The notes: generated from the letters alone by a model not told the origin. DNA of 6,381 nucleotides from Bordetella parapertussis (GCA_945871945.1 CAMBXY010000085.1:1-6381), one strand, 5' to 3'; shown: positions 1 to 6,381, numbered from the stretch's first letter. Translations and numbers: made by a program.

Positions 1-1082
1 GTTAAAAAATCGCTGGCGCTCATACCGGCGGCTTGGTCAAACTCCCACAGCGCTTCGGGCTTCACAAGTGAGCGCCCCTTGGCCACCATGGGTGCGATGC
101 GCGAAGCGGTCAGCACGCGTCGCCAAGCCAGCCAGGTTTGCCAAGCAGACTCGGGGGAATACCCCAAGCTCACGGGCTCCACCTGACATCCCAAGCCCTC
201 CAAACGGCGAAGGCCGTCTTCGCAAGCCTGCAACACACCGGCTTGCATGGGCAAATAGCCATTCAAATCGCCCAACCAGCCTATGCGCAAACCTTTGGCC
301 TTGGGCTGCAACGAAGTTGCAAACCCGGGCGGCAGGCTGGGCAGCGACAAAGGTGAGCGAGCATCAAAACCGGCCATCACTTCCAGCAAATGCGACAAGT
401 CGCGCATGCTTCTGGCCATGGGGCCGTCGGTACCGAGTTGACTCACCCACACATCGCCAGCAGGATAAGCGGGCACCCGCCCTTGCGAGGGGCGCAGGCC
501 AAACAGATTGTTCCAAGCCGCGGGGTTGCGCAAACTGCCCATGAAGTCTGAGCCATCCGCTATGGGCAGCAAGCGCTGCGCCAAAGCCACGGCTGCACCG
601 CCACTGCTGCCGCCGGCGCTGAATGTGGGGTTGTAAGCATTGCGGGTGGTGCCAAAGACTTCGTTGAAGGTGTGCGAGCCCAAACCCCATTCGGGGGTGT
701 TGGTCTTGCCAATCACAATGCCGCCTGCTGCCTTTAAGCGTTGCGTTAGCAGAGCGTCTTCATGGGGGATGTTGTCGCGCAACAGGGGTGAGCCGCAGGT
801 GGTGGGAATGCCCGCCACATCCACCAAGTCCTTTAAGGCTATGGGAAAACCATGCATCCAACCACGTGAATGGCCATGGGCAAGATCGGCGTCGCAGGCA
901 TCGGCTTGCGCCACAAGTGTGGCCGGGTCTTGCAGGCTGACCAAGGCGTTGAAGCGCGGGTTCAGGCTTTCAATGCGCTGTAAAAAGGCTTGCATCACTT
1001 CACGGCAAGACACCTGCTTGCCATGAATGGCTTGGGAGAGTTCGTCGGCGCTGAGTTCGGTAACAAGCATGCGTGAGCCCAT
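1..1082 (-). CDS. Amidase-signature family hydrolase (partial, C-terminus beyond the window)
   Basis: The first 360 residues of an amidase-signature (AS) enzyme are present; family members are usually about 450-500 residues, so roughly the last quarter is missing at the left edge. AS enzymes hydrolyse carboxamide bonds with a Ser-cisSer-Lys triad, usually in the cytoplasm. All three residues can be placed: Lys84 in the ALKDL motif, cis-Ser159 in AGGSSGGAA (156-164), and nucleophile Ser183 in MGSLRNPA (181-188). Their spacing (75 and 24 residues) matches fatty-acid amide hydrolase (K142/S217/S241). The usual DTGGS reads DFMGS here, so Met replaces one oxyanion-loop glycine. There is no signal peptide. 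The start at 1082 has no convincing ribosome site; ATG at 1070 (MLVTELSADEL) is an equally reasonable start and would remove four residues. It is transcribed divergently from the transporter operon. The substrate is unknown. No Asp/Glu-tRNA amidotransferase partner genes are nearby, so a GatA role is unlikely but not excluded. Confidence 0.93.
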   Translation of the reverse strand, partial: MGSRMLVTELSADELSQAIHGKQVSCREVMQAFLQRIESLNPRFNALVSLQDPATLVAQADACDADLAHGHSRGWMHGFPIALKDLVDVAGIPTTCGSPLLRDNIPHEDALLTQRLKAAGGIVIGKTNTPEWGLGSHTFNEVFGTTRNAYNPTFSAGGSSGGAAVALAQRLLPIADGSDFMGSLRNPAAWNNLFGLRPSQGRVPAYPAGDVWVSQLGTDGPMARSMRDLSHLLEVMAGFDARSPLSLPSLPPGFATSLQPKAKGLRIGWLGDLNGYLPMQAGVLQACEDGLRRLEGLGCQVEPVSLGYSPESAWQTWLAWRRVLTASRIAPMVAKGRSLVKPEALWEFDQAAGMSASDFL

Positions 1083-1142
1083 TCAAAAGAGAATCGCTTA
1101 TATTGAGCTTTAAATGTAGCTTGGGCCAACAAGGGGATAGAT
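1083..1142. promoter_or_regulatory. Divergent intergenic region with probable back-to-back promoters
   Basis: This 60-bp gap is the only non-coding stretch in the window and must carry the start signals of both the amidase and the operon unless they lie inside the coding regions. It is visibly more AT-rich than its flanks. Possible -10-like sequences are TATATT (1099-1104) and TTAAAT (1110-1115) on the plus strand, but neither has a good -35 at the right distance. Two copies of AGCTT (1106-1110 and 1118-1122) lie 12 bp apart, and a perfect palindrome TTGG-G-CCAA lies at 1121-1129, just before the operon's ribosome site. These could be operator elements, but they are short and could occur by chance. 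The role as a regulatory region rests on gene arrangement, and individual promoter positions are not resolved. Confidence 0.45.
1131..1136 (+). promoter_or_regulatory. Ribosome binding site of the substrate-binding protein gene
   Basis: AAGGGG lies six bases before the ATG at 1143. It supports that start, which also gives a well-formed signal peptide. This is the only junction in the operon where ribosomes must load without a preceding overlapping gene. Confidence 0.7.
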
Positions 1143-2735
1143 ATGCGGCGTAGTTTTTTGAAAGCAGTGGTGGTGGCAGGAATGCTTGGCATGCTGGGAG
1201 CCACAGCAGTCGCCCAAAACACCTTGCCCGCCAACAAAGTGTTTCGCTTTGTGCCGCATGCCAATTTGGCGGTACTCGACCCCATCTGGACCACCGCTTA
1301 CGTCACCCGCAACCATGCTTACATGATTTACGACACCTTGTTCTCTGAGGATGCCAAAGGCAATATACAGCCTCAAATGGTGCAAAGCTTCGCCACTGCC
1401 AAAGACGGCAAGACCTGGACTTTCAAGCTGCGCGCCGGCTTAGAGTTTCATGACGGCAAGCCCGTGACCAGCGAAGACGTAGCAGCGTCGCTCAAGCGCT
1501 GGGCGAGTCGCGACGCCATGGGCGGCATATTGTTTGGCTTTATCGAGAAAATTGAGACCCCCGACGCCAACACCTTTCGCTTTATTCTTAAAGAGCCTTG
1601 CGCCATCGTGCTCGACGCATTGGGCAAAGCATCGAGCAATGTGCCTTTCATCATGCCCGCGCGCATTGCGGCTACACCTGGCACCGAGCAAATCAAAGAG
1701 CACATTGGCTCGGGCCCTTTCATGTTCAAGGTCGATGAGTTCAAGCCCGGCTCGGTGGCGGTGTATGTGCGCAACCCCAAGTATGTGTCGCGCAAAGAAG
1801 CGCCCAGTGGCTTGGCCGGTGGACGCCCGGTCAACTTTGAGCGTGTGGAATGGGTCATCATCCGCGACCCGCAAACCCAGTTCAATGCGCTGCAAGCCGG
1901 CGAGGTTGATATGGTGGAGCAACCCAGTTTCGAGCAATACGAGTCTTTGAAAAAAACCGCTGGCGTCAAGGTGGACGATTTCTCGCCGGCGGGCTACCAG
2001 TTTGTGATGCGTTTTAACCACCTGCATGCGCCCTTTAACAACGTGAAAATTCGCCAAGCCGCCATGCTTGCTGTAGGCCAGCAGGCCTTCATCAATACCC
2101 AGGTTGGCATCCCCGACTTGGTGCGGCCTTGCAAAAGCATTTACCCTTGCGGCACCCCCTTGGCAGATGAGAGCACCAGCTATTTCACTGGGGTGGCTAA
2201 CGCCGCCAAAGCGCGGGAGTTGTTAAAGGAAGCCGGCTACGACGGCACGCCTATTGTGATGATGCGTCCCACCGACTTGGCGGCCATCACCAAGCTGCCC
2301 CTGGTGGCCAAGCAGCAACTTGAGGCCGCTGGTTTCAAGATAGATTTGCAACAAATGGACTGGGCCTCATTGGTGGCACGGCGCGCCAAAAAAGAGCCAC
2401 CTACGCAAGGCGGCTGGAATATGTTTTTCACCACTTGGACTGCGCAAGACATTGGCAGCCCATTGACCAGCGCCATGCTGAATGCCAAAGGAGCCACGGG
2501 TTGGTTTGGCTGGCAAGACGAGCCGCGCATCGAAGACTTGAAAGCCAAATTTGCCCGCGCCCATGAAGGCCCCGAGCAGAAAAAAATCGCCTCCGCCATT
2601 CAAGCCTTGGTGTTTGAAACCGCCGCCTTTGCGCCGCTGGGCCAATACCGCAACCCCACCGCTTTGCGCAGCAACGTCAGTGGCATGTTGCAAACCGCAG
2701 GTGTTCCGGTGATGTGGGGTTTGAGCAAAAACTGA
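1143..2735 (+). CDS. ABC transporter substrate-binding protein, family 5 (peptide/nickel type)
   Basis: This 530-residue periplasmic binding protein delivers its ligand to the permeases encoded just downstream. A Sec signal peptide is clear: Arg2-Arg3, a hydrophobic core at about 6-22, and an Ala-Val-Ala cleavage motif around residue 24, before Gln25-Asn26. There is no lipobox cysteine, so the protein should be free in the periplasm. The family 5 signature region is recognisable at about 63-120 (YDTLF, then WTFKLRAGLEFHDGKPVTSEDV). Further family landmarks are GSGPF (189-193), Y208-V-R-N-P-K-Y (about 208-214) and the FNALQAGEVDMVE stretch (247-259). Length is typical for the family, which includes DppA, OppA and NikA. 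Cys330 and Cys336 (PCKSIYPCG) are spaced to form a disulfide. The stop overlaps the next start (TGATG). Family 5 proteins bind di- and oligopeptides, nickel, opines, glutathione and other solutes, so the ligand cannot be assigned. Confidence 0.96.
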   Translation: MRRSFLKAVVVAGMLGMLGATAVAQNTLPANKVFRFVPHANLAVLDPIWTTAYVTRNHAYMIYDTLFSEDAKGNIQPQMVQSFATAKDGKTWTFKLRAGLEFHDGKPVTSEDVAASLKRWASRDAMGGILFGFIEKIETPDANTFRFILKEPCAIVLDALGKASSNVPFIMPARIAATPGTEQIKEHIGSGPFMFKVDEFKPGSVAVYVRNPKYVSRKEAPSGLAGGRPVNFERVEWVIIRDPQTQFNALQAGEVDMVEQPSFEQYESLKKTAGVKVDDFSPAGYQFVMRFNHLHAPFNNVKIRQAAMLAVGQQAFINTQVGIPDLVRPCKSIYPCGTPLADESTSYFTGVANAAKARELLKEAGYDGTPIVMMRPTDLAAITKLPLVAKQQLEAAGFKIDLQQMDWASLVARRAKKEPPTQGGWNMFFTTWTAQDIGSPLTSAMLNAKGATGWFGWQDEPRIEDLKAKFARAHEGPEQKKIASAIQALVFETAAFAPLGQYRNPTALRSNVSGMLQTAGVPVMWGLSKN

Positions 2736-3688
2736 TGGCCTCATTTTTGCTGCGTCGTTTGCTGGCGGTGCTGCCCGTGTTGTGGGTGGTCTCGGTGGTG
2801 GTGTTTCTCATCCTGCGATTGGCCCCCGGCGACCCAGCTGCGGTGATTGCCGGCAACAACGCCACCAGCGAGGACATCGCCCAAATCCGCAGCCAGTTGG
2901 GGCTGGACGGCAACCTCATCAGTCAATACGGCATTTGGCTGGGCAAGGTGGTGCAAGGCGATTTGGGTTATTCCTATTATTTGGGCAAGCCGGTGCTTGA
3001 GCTGATTGCCCAGCGCATGGAGCCCAGTTTGTCGCTGGCCATAGGCACGGCTTTGTTGGCGGTGTGCGTGGCGGTGCCGCTGGGCACCTTGGCGGCTTGG
3101 CGCATGGGCGGCTGGCTAGACCGTGCTTTGTCGGCGTTTTCGGTGGCGGGTTTTTCAGTGCCGGTGTTTGTCATTGCCTATGGCTTGATTTATGTGTTTG
3201 CAATTCAATTGCAATGGTTGCCGGTGCAAGGCTATAAGCCCTTGTTCGGGGCGCAAGCGGGCAGCGTGTGGGACTGGTTGCGCCAACTCATCTTGCCGTG
3301 GCTGACCTTGGGCACCATCTATATCGCCTTGATTGCGCGCATGACCCGCGCCAGCGTATCTGAAGCTTTGAGCGAAGACTACATCCGCACCGCACGCGCC
3401 AAAGGCATTGGCGAGATGGCGGTGCTGTTGCGCCATGCCTTGGCGAACGCGGCGGTACCCATCGTGACGGTGATTGGCATTGGCGTGGCTTTGCTCATCG
3501 GCGGGGTGGTGGTCACAGAAACCGTTTACGCGATTCCGGGCTTGGGTTCGCTGACCGTCGACGCGGTGCTCAACCGCGACTTTCCCGTCATTCAAGGGCT
3601 GGTGCTGTTTTTCTCCTTCAGCTATGTGTTCATCAATTTGCTGGTCGATGTGAGCTATGTTTTTTTAGACCCGAGGATTCGCCACTGA
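2735..3688 (+). CDS. ABC transporter permease, DppB/OppB type
   Basis: This 317-residue inner-membrane permease is one half of the channel of a peptide-type importer. It opens with the classic N-terminus of the family: a first membrane segment at about 9-28 ending in LRLAPGDPA (27-35). It continues with GDLGYSYYLGKPV (75-87) and further hydrophobic segments near 97-120, 133-157, 187-203, 240-262 and 285-309. The cytoplasmic EAA loop that contacts the ATPase is at about 214-235, with the RTARAKG core (218-224). The hallmark YAIPGLGSL follows at 265-273, and the end reads LDPRIRH. I chose ATG 2735, which overlaps the upstream TGA and puts the first membrane segment right at the N-terminus. An in-frame GTG at 2714 would add seven charged and polar residues and lies inside the previous gene. 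There is no strong ribosome site, so translation probably depends on coupling to the upstream gene. Confidence 0.96.
   Translation: MASFLLRRLLAVLPVLWVVSVVVFLILRLAPGDPAAVIAGNNATSEDIAQIRSQLGLDGNLISQYGIWLGKVVQGDLGYSYYLGKPVLELIAQRMEPSLSLAIGTALLAVCVAVPLGTLAAWRMGGWLDRALSAFSVAGFSVPVFVIAYGLIYVFAIQLQWLPVQGYKPLFGAQAGSVWDWLRQLILPWLTLGTIYIALIARMTRASVSEALSEDYIRTARAKGIGEMAVLLRHALANAAVPIVTVIGIGVALLIGGVVVTETVYAIPGLGSLTVDAVLNRDFPVIQGLVLFFSFSYVFINLLVDVSYVFLDPRIRH
3673..3677 (+). promoter_or_regulatory. Ribosome binding site of the DppC-type permease gene
   Basis: GAGGA sits 10 bases before ATG 3688, inside the last codons of the preceding permease gene. It supports the start at 3688, where the ATG overlaps the upstream TGA. 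Confidence 0.5.
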
Positions 3689-4566
3689 TGGCCACGCTGC
3701 AACGCCGCTTGTGGGACCACGGCTCGGTGCGCTTTGGCGTGGCGGTGTTGGCCTTCATGGTGATGGTGGCACTTTTCTCGCCTTGGCTGGGCACCGTCGA
3801 CCCCGCCGCCATGGATGCCAACCACATCAACAAAGCCGCGGGTCTTGCGGCTGAATTTGCTTTGCCTGATGGTCAGGTGGTGGCCCACACTTTTTGGCTG
3901 GGCACAGATAATTTTGGCCGCGATATGTACAGCCGCGTGCTGTATGGCAGCCGTGTCTCTTTGGTGGTGGGGATTGCCACCGCTGTGTTAGCGCTGGGTT
4001 TGGGTGGGTTGTGCGGCATGTTGGCCGGCTATTTTCGCAGCGTCGATATGCTGCTCATGCGCTTCATGGATGGTTTGATGGCCATACCCGCGGTGCTGTT
4101 GGCCATCGCTTTGGTGGCGGCAATGGGTGCGAATGTGGCAACCGTGGTGATTGCAATTGCCATACCCGAAGTGCCGCGTGTCACCCGCTTGGTGCGTTCC
4201 TTGGTGCTGACCCTGCGCGAAGAACCCTATGTGGAAGCCGCCCGTGCTTTGGCCACGCCTACCGCGGTCATTTTGTGGCGACATATCTTGCCCAATGCCA
4301 TGGCACCTTTGTTGGTGCAAGGCACGTTTGTGGCCGCGTCTGCGGTGTTGACCGAAGCGATTTTGAGTTTCTTGGGTCTGGGCCTGCCCCCCGATGTACC
4401 TACATGGGGCAACATCATGGCCGAGGGTCGGGTGCAGTTCAGCCAGCAGCCGGGCAATGTGCTGTTCCCCGCCCTGTTCTTGGTGCCCACGGTGTTGGCC
4501 ATCAATTTGTTGGGCGATGGTTTACGCGATGTGCTGGACCCTAAATTTGCCAAGCGGGTGGGTTGA
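3688..4566 (+). CDS. ABC transporter permease, DppC/OppC type
   Basis: This 292-residue inner-membrane permease is the partner of the DppB-type subunit. The first membrane segment (about 14-34) ends in FSPWLG, followed by a periplasmic region. The family hallmark is FWLGTDNFGRDMYSRVLYGSR (about 69-89). Membrane segments follow near 90-115, 130-160, 205-230 and 259-277. The EAA loop is at about 178-202 (EAARALATP, then HILPN). The C-terminal landmarks are LSFLGLGLPPDVPTWG (226-241) and LGDGLRDVLDPK (275-286). In the EAA motif the position usually held by glycine is Ala189, a mild departure. Length is typical. The start overlaps the upstream stop and the stop overlaps the ATPase start, both as TGATG, which argues for equal, coupled synthesis of the two permeases and the ATPase. 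Confidence 0.96.
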   Translation: MATLQRRLWDHGSVRFGVAVLAFMVMVALFSPWLGTVDPAAMDANHINKAAGLAAEFALPDGQVVAHTFWLGTDNFGRDMYSRVLYGSRVSLVVGIATAVLALGLGGLCGMLAGYFRSVDMLLMRFMDGLMAIPAVLLAIALVAAMGANVATVVIAIAIPEVPRVTRLVRSLVLTLREEPYVEAARALATPTAVILWRHILPNAMAPLLVQGTFVAASAVLTEAILSFLGLGLPPDVPTWGNIMAEGRVQFSQQPGNVLFPALFLVPTVLAINLLGDGLRDVLDPKFAKRVG

Positions 4567-6158
4567 TGGCTGAGCTGGTTTTGCATATCGACAAATTGAG
4601 CGTGGCACTGCCTACCGGCGCGGACCGCCCCATGGCTTTGCACAACATCAGTTTGCAACTGCACGCGGGGCAAACCTTGTGCGTGGTCGGCGAGTCGGGT
4701 TCGGGCAAATCGGTGCTGGCCACCACCATCATGGGACTGCTGGATGCTGAGTTGAAAGTGGCGGGCGGCAGTCTGAAGTTGCAAGGCGAGTCCTTGCTGG
4801 ACGCCAGCCAAGCGCGTTTGCGCAGCTTGCGCGCTCGCGCCATGGGTATGGTGTTTCAAGAACCGATGACCGCGCTCAACCCGGTGATGCGCTGCGGCGA
4901 GCAAATCGATGAGCTGCTGCGTACCCACACCCGCGACTCCGCCAGCCAACGCCGCGCAGCGGTATTGCACATGCTGGCGCAGGTGCGACTGCCCGAGCCT
5001 GAGCGCATGTGGCACAGCTACCCGCACCAATTAAGCGGCGGGCAACGACAGCGCATCGTCATTGCCATGGCCATGGTCATGAAGCCTGCGCTTTTGATTT
5101 GTGACGAGCCCACCACCGCACTCGACGTCACCACCCAAAAAGACATCTTGCAACTCATTCAAACTTTGCAGCAAGAAACCGGCAGCGCGGTGTTGTTCAT
5201 CACCCATGACATGGGCGTGGTGGCTGACATCGCCGACCAAGTGCTGGTGATGCACCGCGGCGAGGCGGTGGAGTTGGGCAGCCGCGAGCAAGTGCTGCAT
5301 TCTCCCCAGCAAGCCTATACCCGCGATTTGTTGGCGGCGGTGCCCAGCATGACGCCGCCGCCTGCACGCCAGATTGCTGACACGCCGCCTTTGTTGCGTG
5401 CTGTGAGCTTGGGCAAAACCTATGACAGTGCCTGGGGGCAAGCTGTATCCACACGCGCTTTGCATGACGCCAGCTTGAGCTTGCGAGCCGGCGAGACGGT
5501 GGGCATTGTGGGTGAATCGGGTTCGGGCAAGTCCACACTGGCGCGTTGTGTGTTGCGCTTGGTCGACCCCAGCAGCGGCGATATTTTTTGGGGCGACGAC
5601 GAAATTGCCACCTTGCCAGAAGCTGGGTTACGTCCCCTGCGCCACCGTGTGCAAGTGGTGTTTCAAGACCCCAACCGATCGCTGAACCCGCGCATGACGG
5701 TGGGCGAGTCTTTGATTGAAGGCGCGCGCAACTTTGGCATGTCCCGTGCCGAGGCCATAGCCTTGGCCGAACAACTTTTGCTGCAAGTGCAACTGCCGGT
5801 GCAGGCCATGACGCGCTACCCGCGCCAGTTCAGTGGCGGGCAACGCCAGCGCATCGCGATTGCCCGCGCTTTGGCCTGCCGACCGCAGGTCCTGGTGGCC
5901 GATGAAGCGGTGAGTGCGCTGGATGTGTCGGTGCAAGCGCAAATCTTGCAACTGTTGCGGCAAGTGCAGCAGCAGTATGGCTTGGGTTTGTTATTCATCA
6001 CTCATGATTTACGGGTGGCGGCGCAATTGTGCGACAGCGTCATTGTCATGCACCAAGGTGAAATCGTCGAGCGAGGCGACACCGCCATGTTGTATGCGCA
6101 ACCCCAACACGCCTATACCCAAGCTTTGATGGCGAGCGCGCCTGGGGCGGCTGCATGA
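4566..6158 (+). CDS. Fused two-domain ATPase of a peptide-type ABC importer (DppD-DppF fusion)
   Basis: A single 530-residue chain carries both nucleotide-binding domains that in Dpp/Opp systems are often two proteins, as also seen in YejF and GsiA. Domain 1 (about 1-260) has Walker A GESGSGKS (42-49), Q-loop Gln98, signature LSGGQ (156-160), Walker B LLICDE (176-181) and switch His214. Domain 2 (about 278-525) has Walker A GESGSGKS (316-323), Q-loop Gln367, signature FSGGQ (422-426), Walker B VLVADE (442-447) and switch His480. Both catalytic glutamates (181 and 447) are present, so both ATP sites look competent. The Pro-rich linker is at about 261-276 (TPPPARQIADTPP). Both domains carry the AYT motif typical of this subfamily near their ends (250-252 and 516-518). 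ATG 4566 overlaps the previous stop; a TTG at 4563 would add one Met and is less likely. Domain 1 lacks the long extension with iron-sulfur cysteines seen in some DppD proteins. Confidence 0.97.
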   Translation: MAELVLHIDKLSVALPTGADRPMALHNISLQLHAGQTLCVVGESGSGKSVLATTIMGLLDAELKVAGGSLKLQGESLLDASQARLRSLRARAMGMVFQEPMTALNPVMRCGEQIDELLRTHTRDSASQRRAAVLHMLAQVRLPEPERMWHSYPHQLSGGQRQRIVIAMAMVMKPALLICDEPTTALDVTTQKDILQLIQTLQQETGSAVLFITHDMGVVADIADQVLVMHRGEAVELGSREQVLHSPQQAYTRDLLAAVPSMTPPPARQIADTPPLLRAVSLGKTYDSAWGQAVSTRALHDASLSLRAGETVGIVGESGSGKSTLARCVLRLVDPSSGDIFWGDDEIATLPEAGLRPLRHRVQVVFQDPNRSLNPRMTVGESLIEGARNFGMSRAEAIALAEQLLLQVQLPVQAMTRYPRQFSGGQRQRIAIARALACRPQVLVADEAVSALDVSVQAQILQLLRQVQQQYGLGLLFITHDLRVAAQLCDSVIVMHQGEIVERGDTAMLYAQPQHAYTQALMASAPGAAA

Positions 6159-6381
6159 CCCAGGTTTTTATCGCGGGCTTTCAGCACGAGACCAATACCT
6201 TTGCGCCCAGCTTGGCAGACTGGGCCGCGTTCAACCGAGGCGATGCATTTCCAGCTTTTATACGCGGCCAAGCCATGCAAGCCCAGTTCACTGGGGTGAA
6301 CATTCCGGTGGGGGGCTTCATTGACGCGGCCAAGCGCTTGGGTTGGCAGCTGTGGCCCTCGGTGTGGGCGGGGGCCAGCCC
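6155..6381 (+). CDS. M81 family metallopeptidase, MlrC-like (partial, N-terminal 75 residues)
   Basis: The first 75 codons are present, and the rest of a protein normally near 490-500 residues lies beyond the right edge. The N-terminus reads VFIAGFQHETNTFAPSLADW (4-23). The G-x-x-HETNTF-x-P block is the hallmark of the M81 family (formerly DUF1485), named for microcystinase C (MlrC). NIPVGGFIDAAKRLGWQLWP (49-68) fits the next conserved segment. MlrC is a zinc-dependent peptidase that breaks down linearised microcystin and its products, but many relatives occur in bacteria that never meet microcystin, and their substrates are mostly unknown. There is no signal peptide, so the enzyme is probably cytoplasmic. 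The ATG overlaps the ATPase stop (ATGA), with a GGGGCGG run (6144-6150) upstream as a weak ribosome site. The coupling suggests that it acts on what the transporter imports. The zinc ligands cannot be checked in this fragment. Confidence 0.9.
   Translation, partial: MTQVFIAGFQHETNTFAPSLADWAAFNRGDAFPAFIRGQAMQAQFTGVNIPVGGFIDAAKRLGWQLWPSVWAGAS

Larger units (their letters stand above)
1143..6381 (+). other. Operon: peptide-type ABC importer plus MlrC-like peptidase
   Basis: Five consecutive plus-strand genes have no intergenic DNA. The junctions are TGATG at 2733-2737, 3686-3690 and 4564-4568, and ATGA at 6155-6158. The order (binding protein, DppB-type, DppC-type, fused ATPase, enzyme) is the standard one for peptide-type importers, with a dedicated hydrolase added at the end. 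No terminator-like hairpin or internal promoter gap is seen between the genes. The unit continues past the right edge, so further enzymes may belong to it. Confidence 0.88.

Noticed and set aside
68..544. A 158-codon plus-strand open frame opposite the amidase
   Set aside because: It lies antisense to a clear amidase frame with intact triad residues; the translation is rich in Ala, Arg, Pro and Ser with no recognisable domain.
1..1082. Amidase as GatA of the tRNA amidotransferase
   Set aside because: No gatB or gatC is adjacent, the nucleophile block departs from the DTGGS form usual in GatA, and the neighbour is a solute transporter. The missing C-terminus means this is not fully excluded.
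1440..2057. A 205-codon minus-strand open frame inside the binding-protein gene
   Set aside because: It is fully antisense to a family 5 binding protein and has no recognisable motif or credible ribosome site.
2714..2734. GTG at 2714 as the start of the first permease
   Set aside because: It would add seven polar and charged residues before the first membrane segment; ATG 2735 with a TGATG overlap matches the pattern of the following junctions.
1143..4566. A nickel importer (NikABC)
   Set aside because: The family architecture is shared, but the single-chain ATPase and coupled peptidase fit organic solute uptake better, and nothing in the binding protein points to metal binding.
4227..5030. 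A 267-codon minus-strand open frame spanning the permease/ATPase junction
   Set aside because: It is antisense to two strongly supported genes, has a His/Gln-rich low-complexity translation, and is typical of shadow frames in GC-rich DNA.
1143..6381. A microcystin degradation (mlr) cluster
   Set aside because: Only an MlrC-like N-terminus is present. No MlrA-like membrane protease, MlrB serine peptidase or MlrD-type transporter is seen, and the transporter here is of the ABC peptide type.

Overview
The window is a compact stretch of bacterial chromosome that is coding almost throughout and moderately GC-rich. Its gene style suggests a betaproteobacterium, probably Burkholderiales/Comamonadaceae. 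The hints are a peptide-type ABC cassette with a fused ATPase, an M81 (MlrC-like) peptidase, and mixed TTG/CTG leucine codons. This placement is an inference from general style, not from a marker gene. I see no RNA gene, insertion sequence, CRISPR array, phage gene or attachment site.

Layout. Positions 1-1082 (minus strand) hold the first 360 codons of an amidase-signature hydrolase, whose C-terminus lies beyond the left edge. A 60-bp intergenic region (1083-1142) separates it from a divergent plus-strand operon. That operon encodes, in order: a secreted family 5 substrate-binding protein (1143-2735), a DppB-type permease (2735-3688), a DppC-type permease (3688-4566), a single-chain ATPase with two nucleotide-binding domains (4566-6158), and the first 75 codons of an M81/MlrC-like metallopeptidase (6155 to the right edge). 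Every junction in the operon overlaps (TGATG three times, then ATGA), so the five genes are very likely co-transcribed and translationally coupled.

How the parts may work together. The binding protein captures a solute in the periplasm, the two permeases form the channel, and the fused ATPase drives import. The solute is peptide-like or amide-like by family, but its identity cannot be read from the sequence. The MlrC-like enzyme, coupled to the transporter, and the divergent amidase are the obvious candidates to hydrolyse the imported compound in the cytoplasm. The locus therefore reads as an uptake-and-hydrolysis module for an amide or modified peptide. Each component belongs to a known family. 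What is unknown is the substrate and the pairing of amidase with M81 peptidase, and no dedicated regulator is present in the window.
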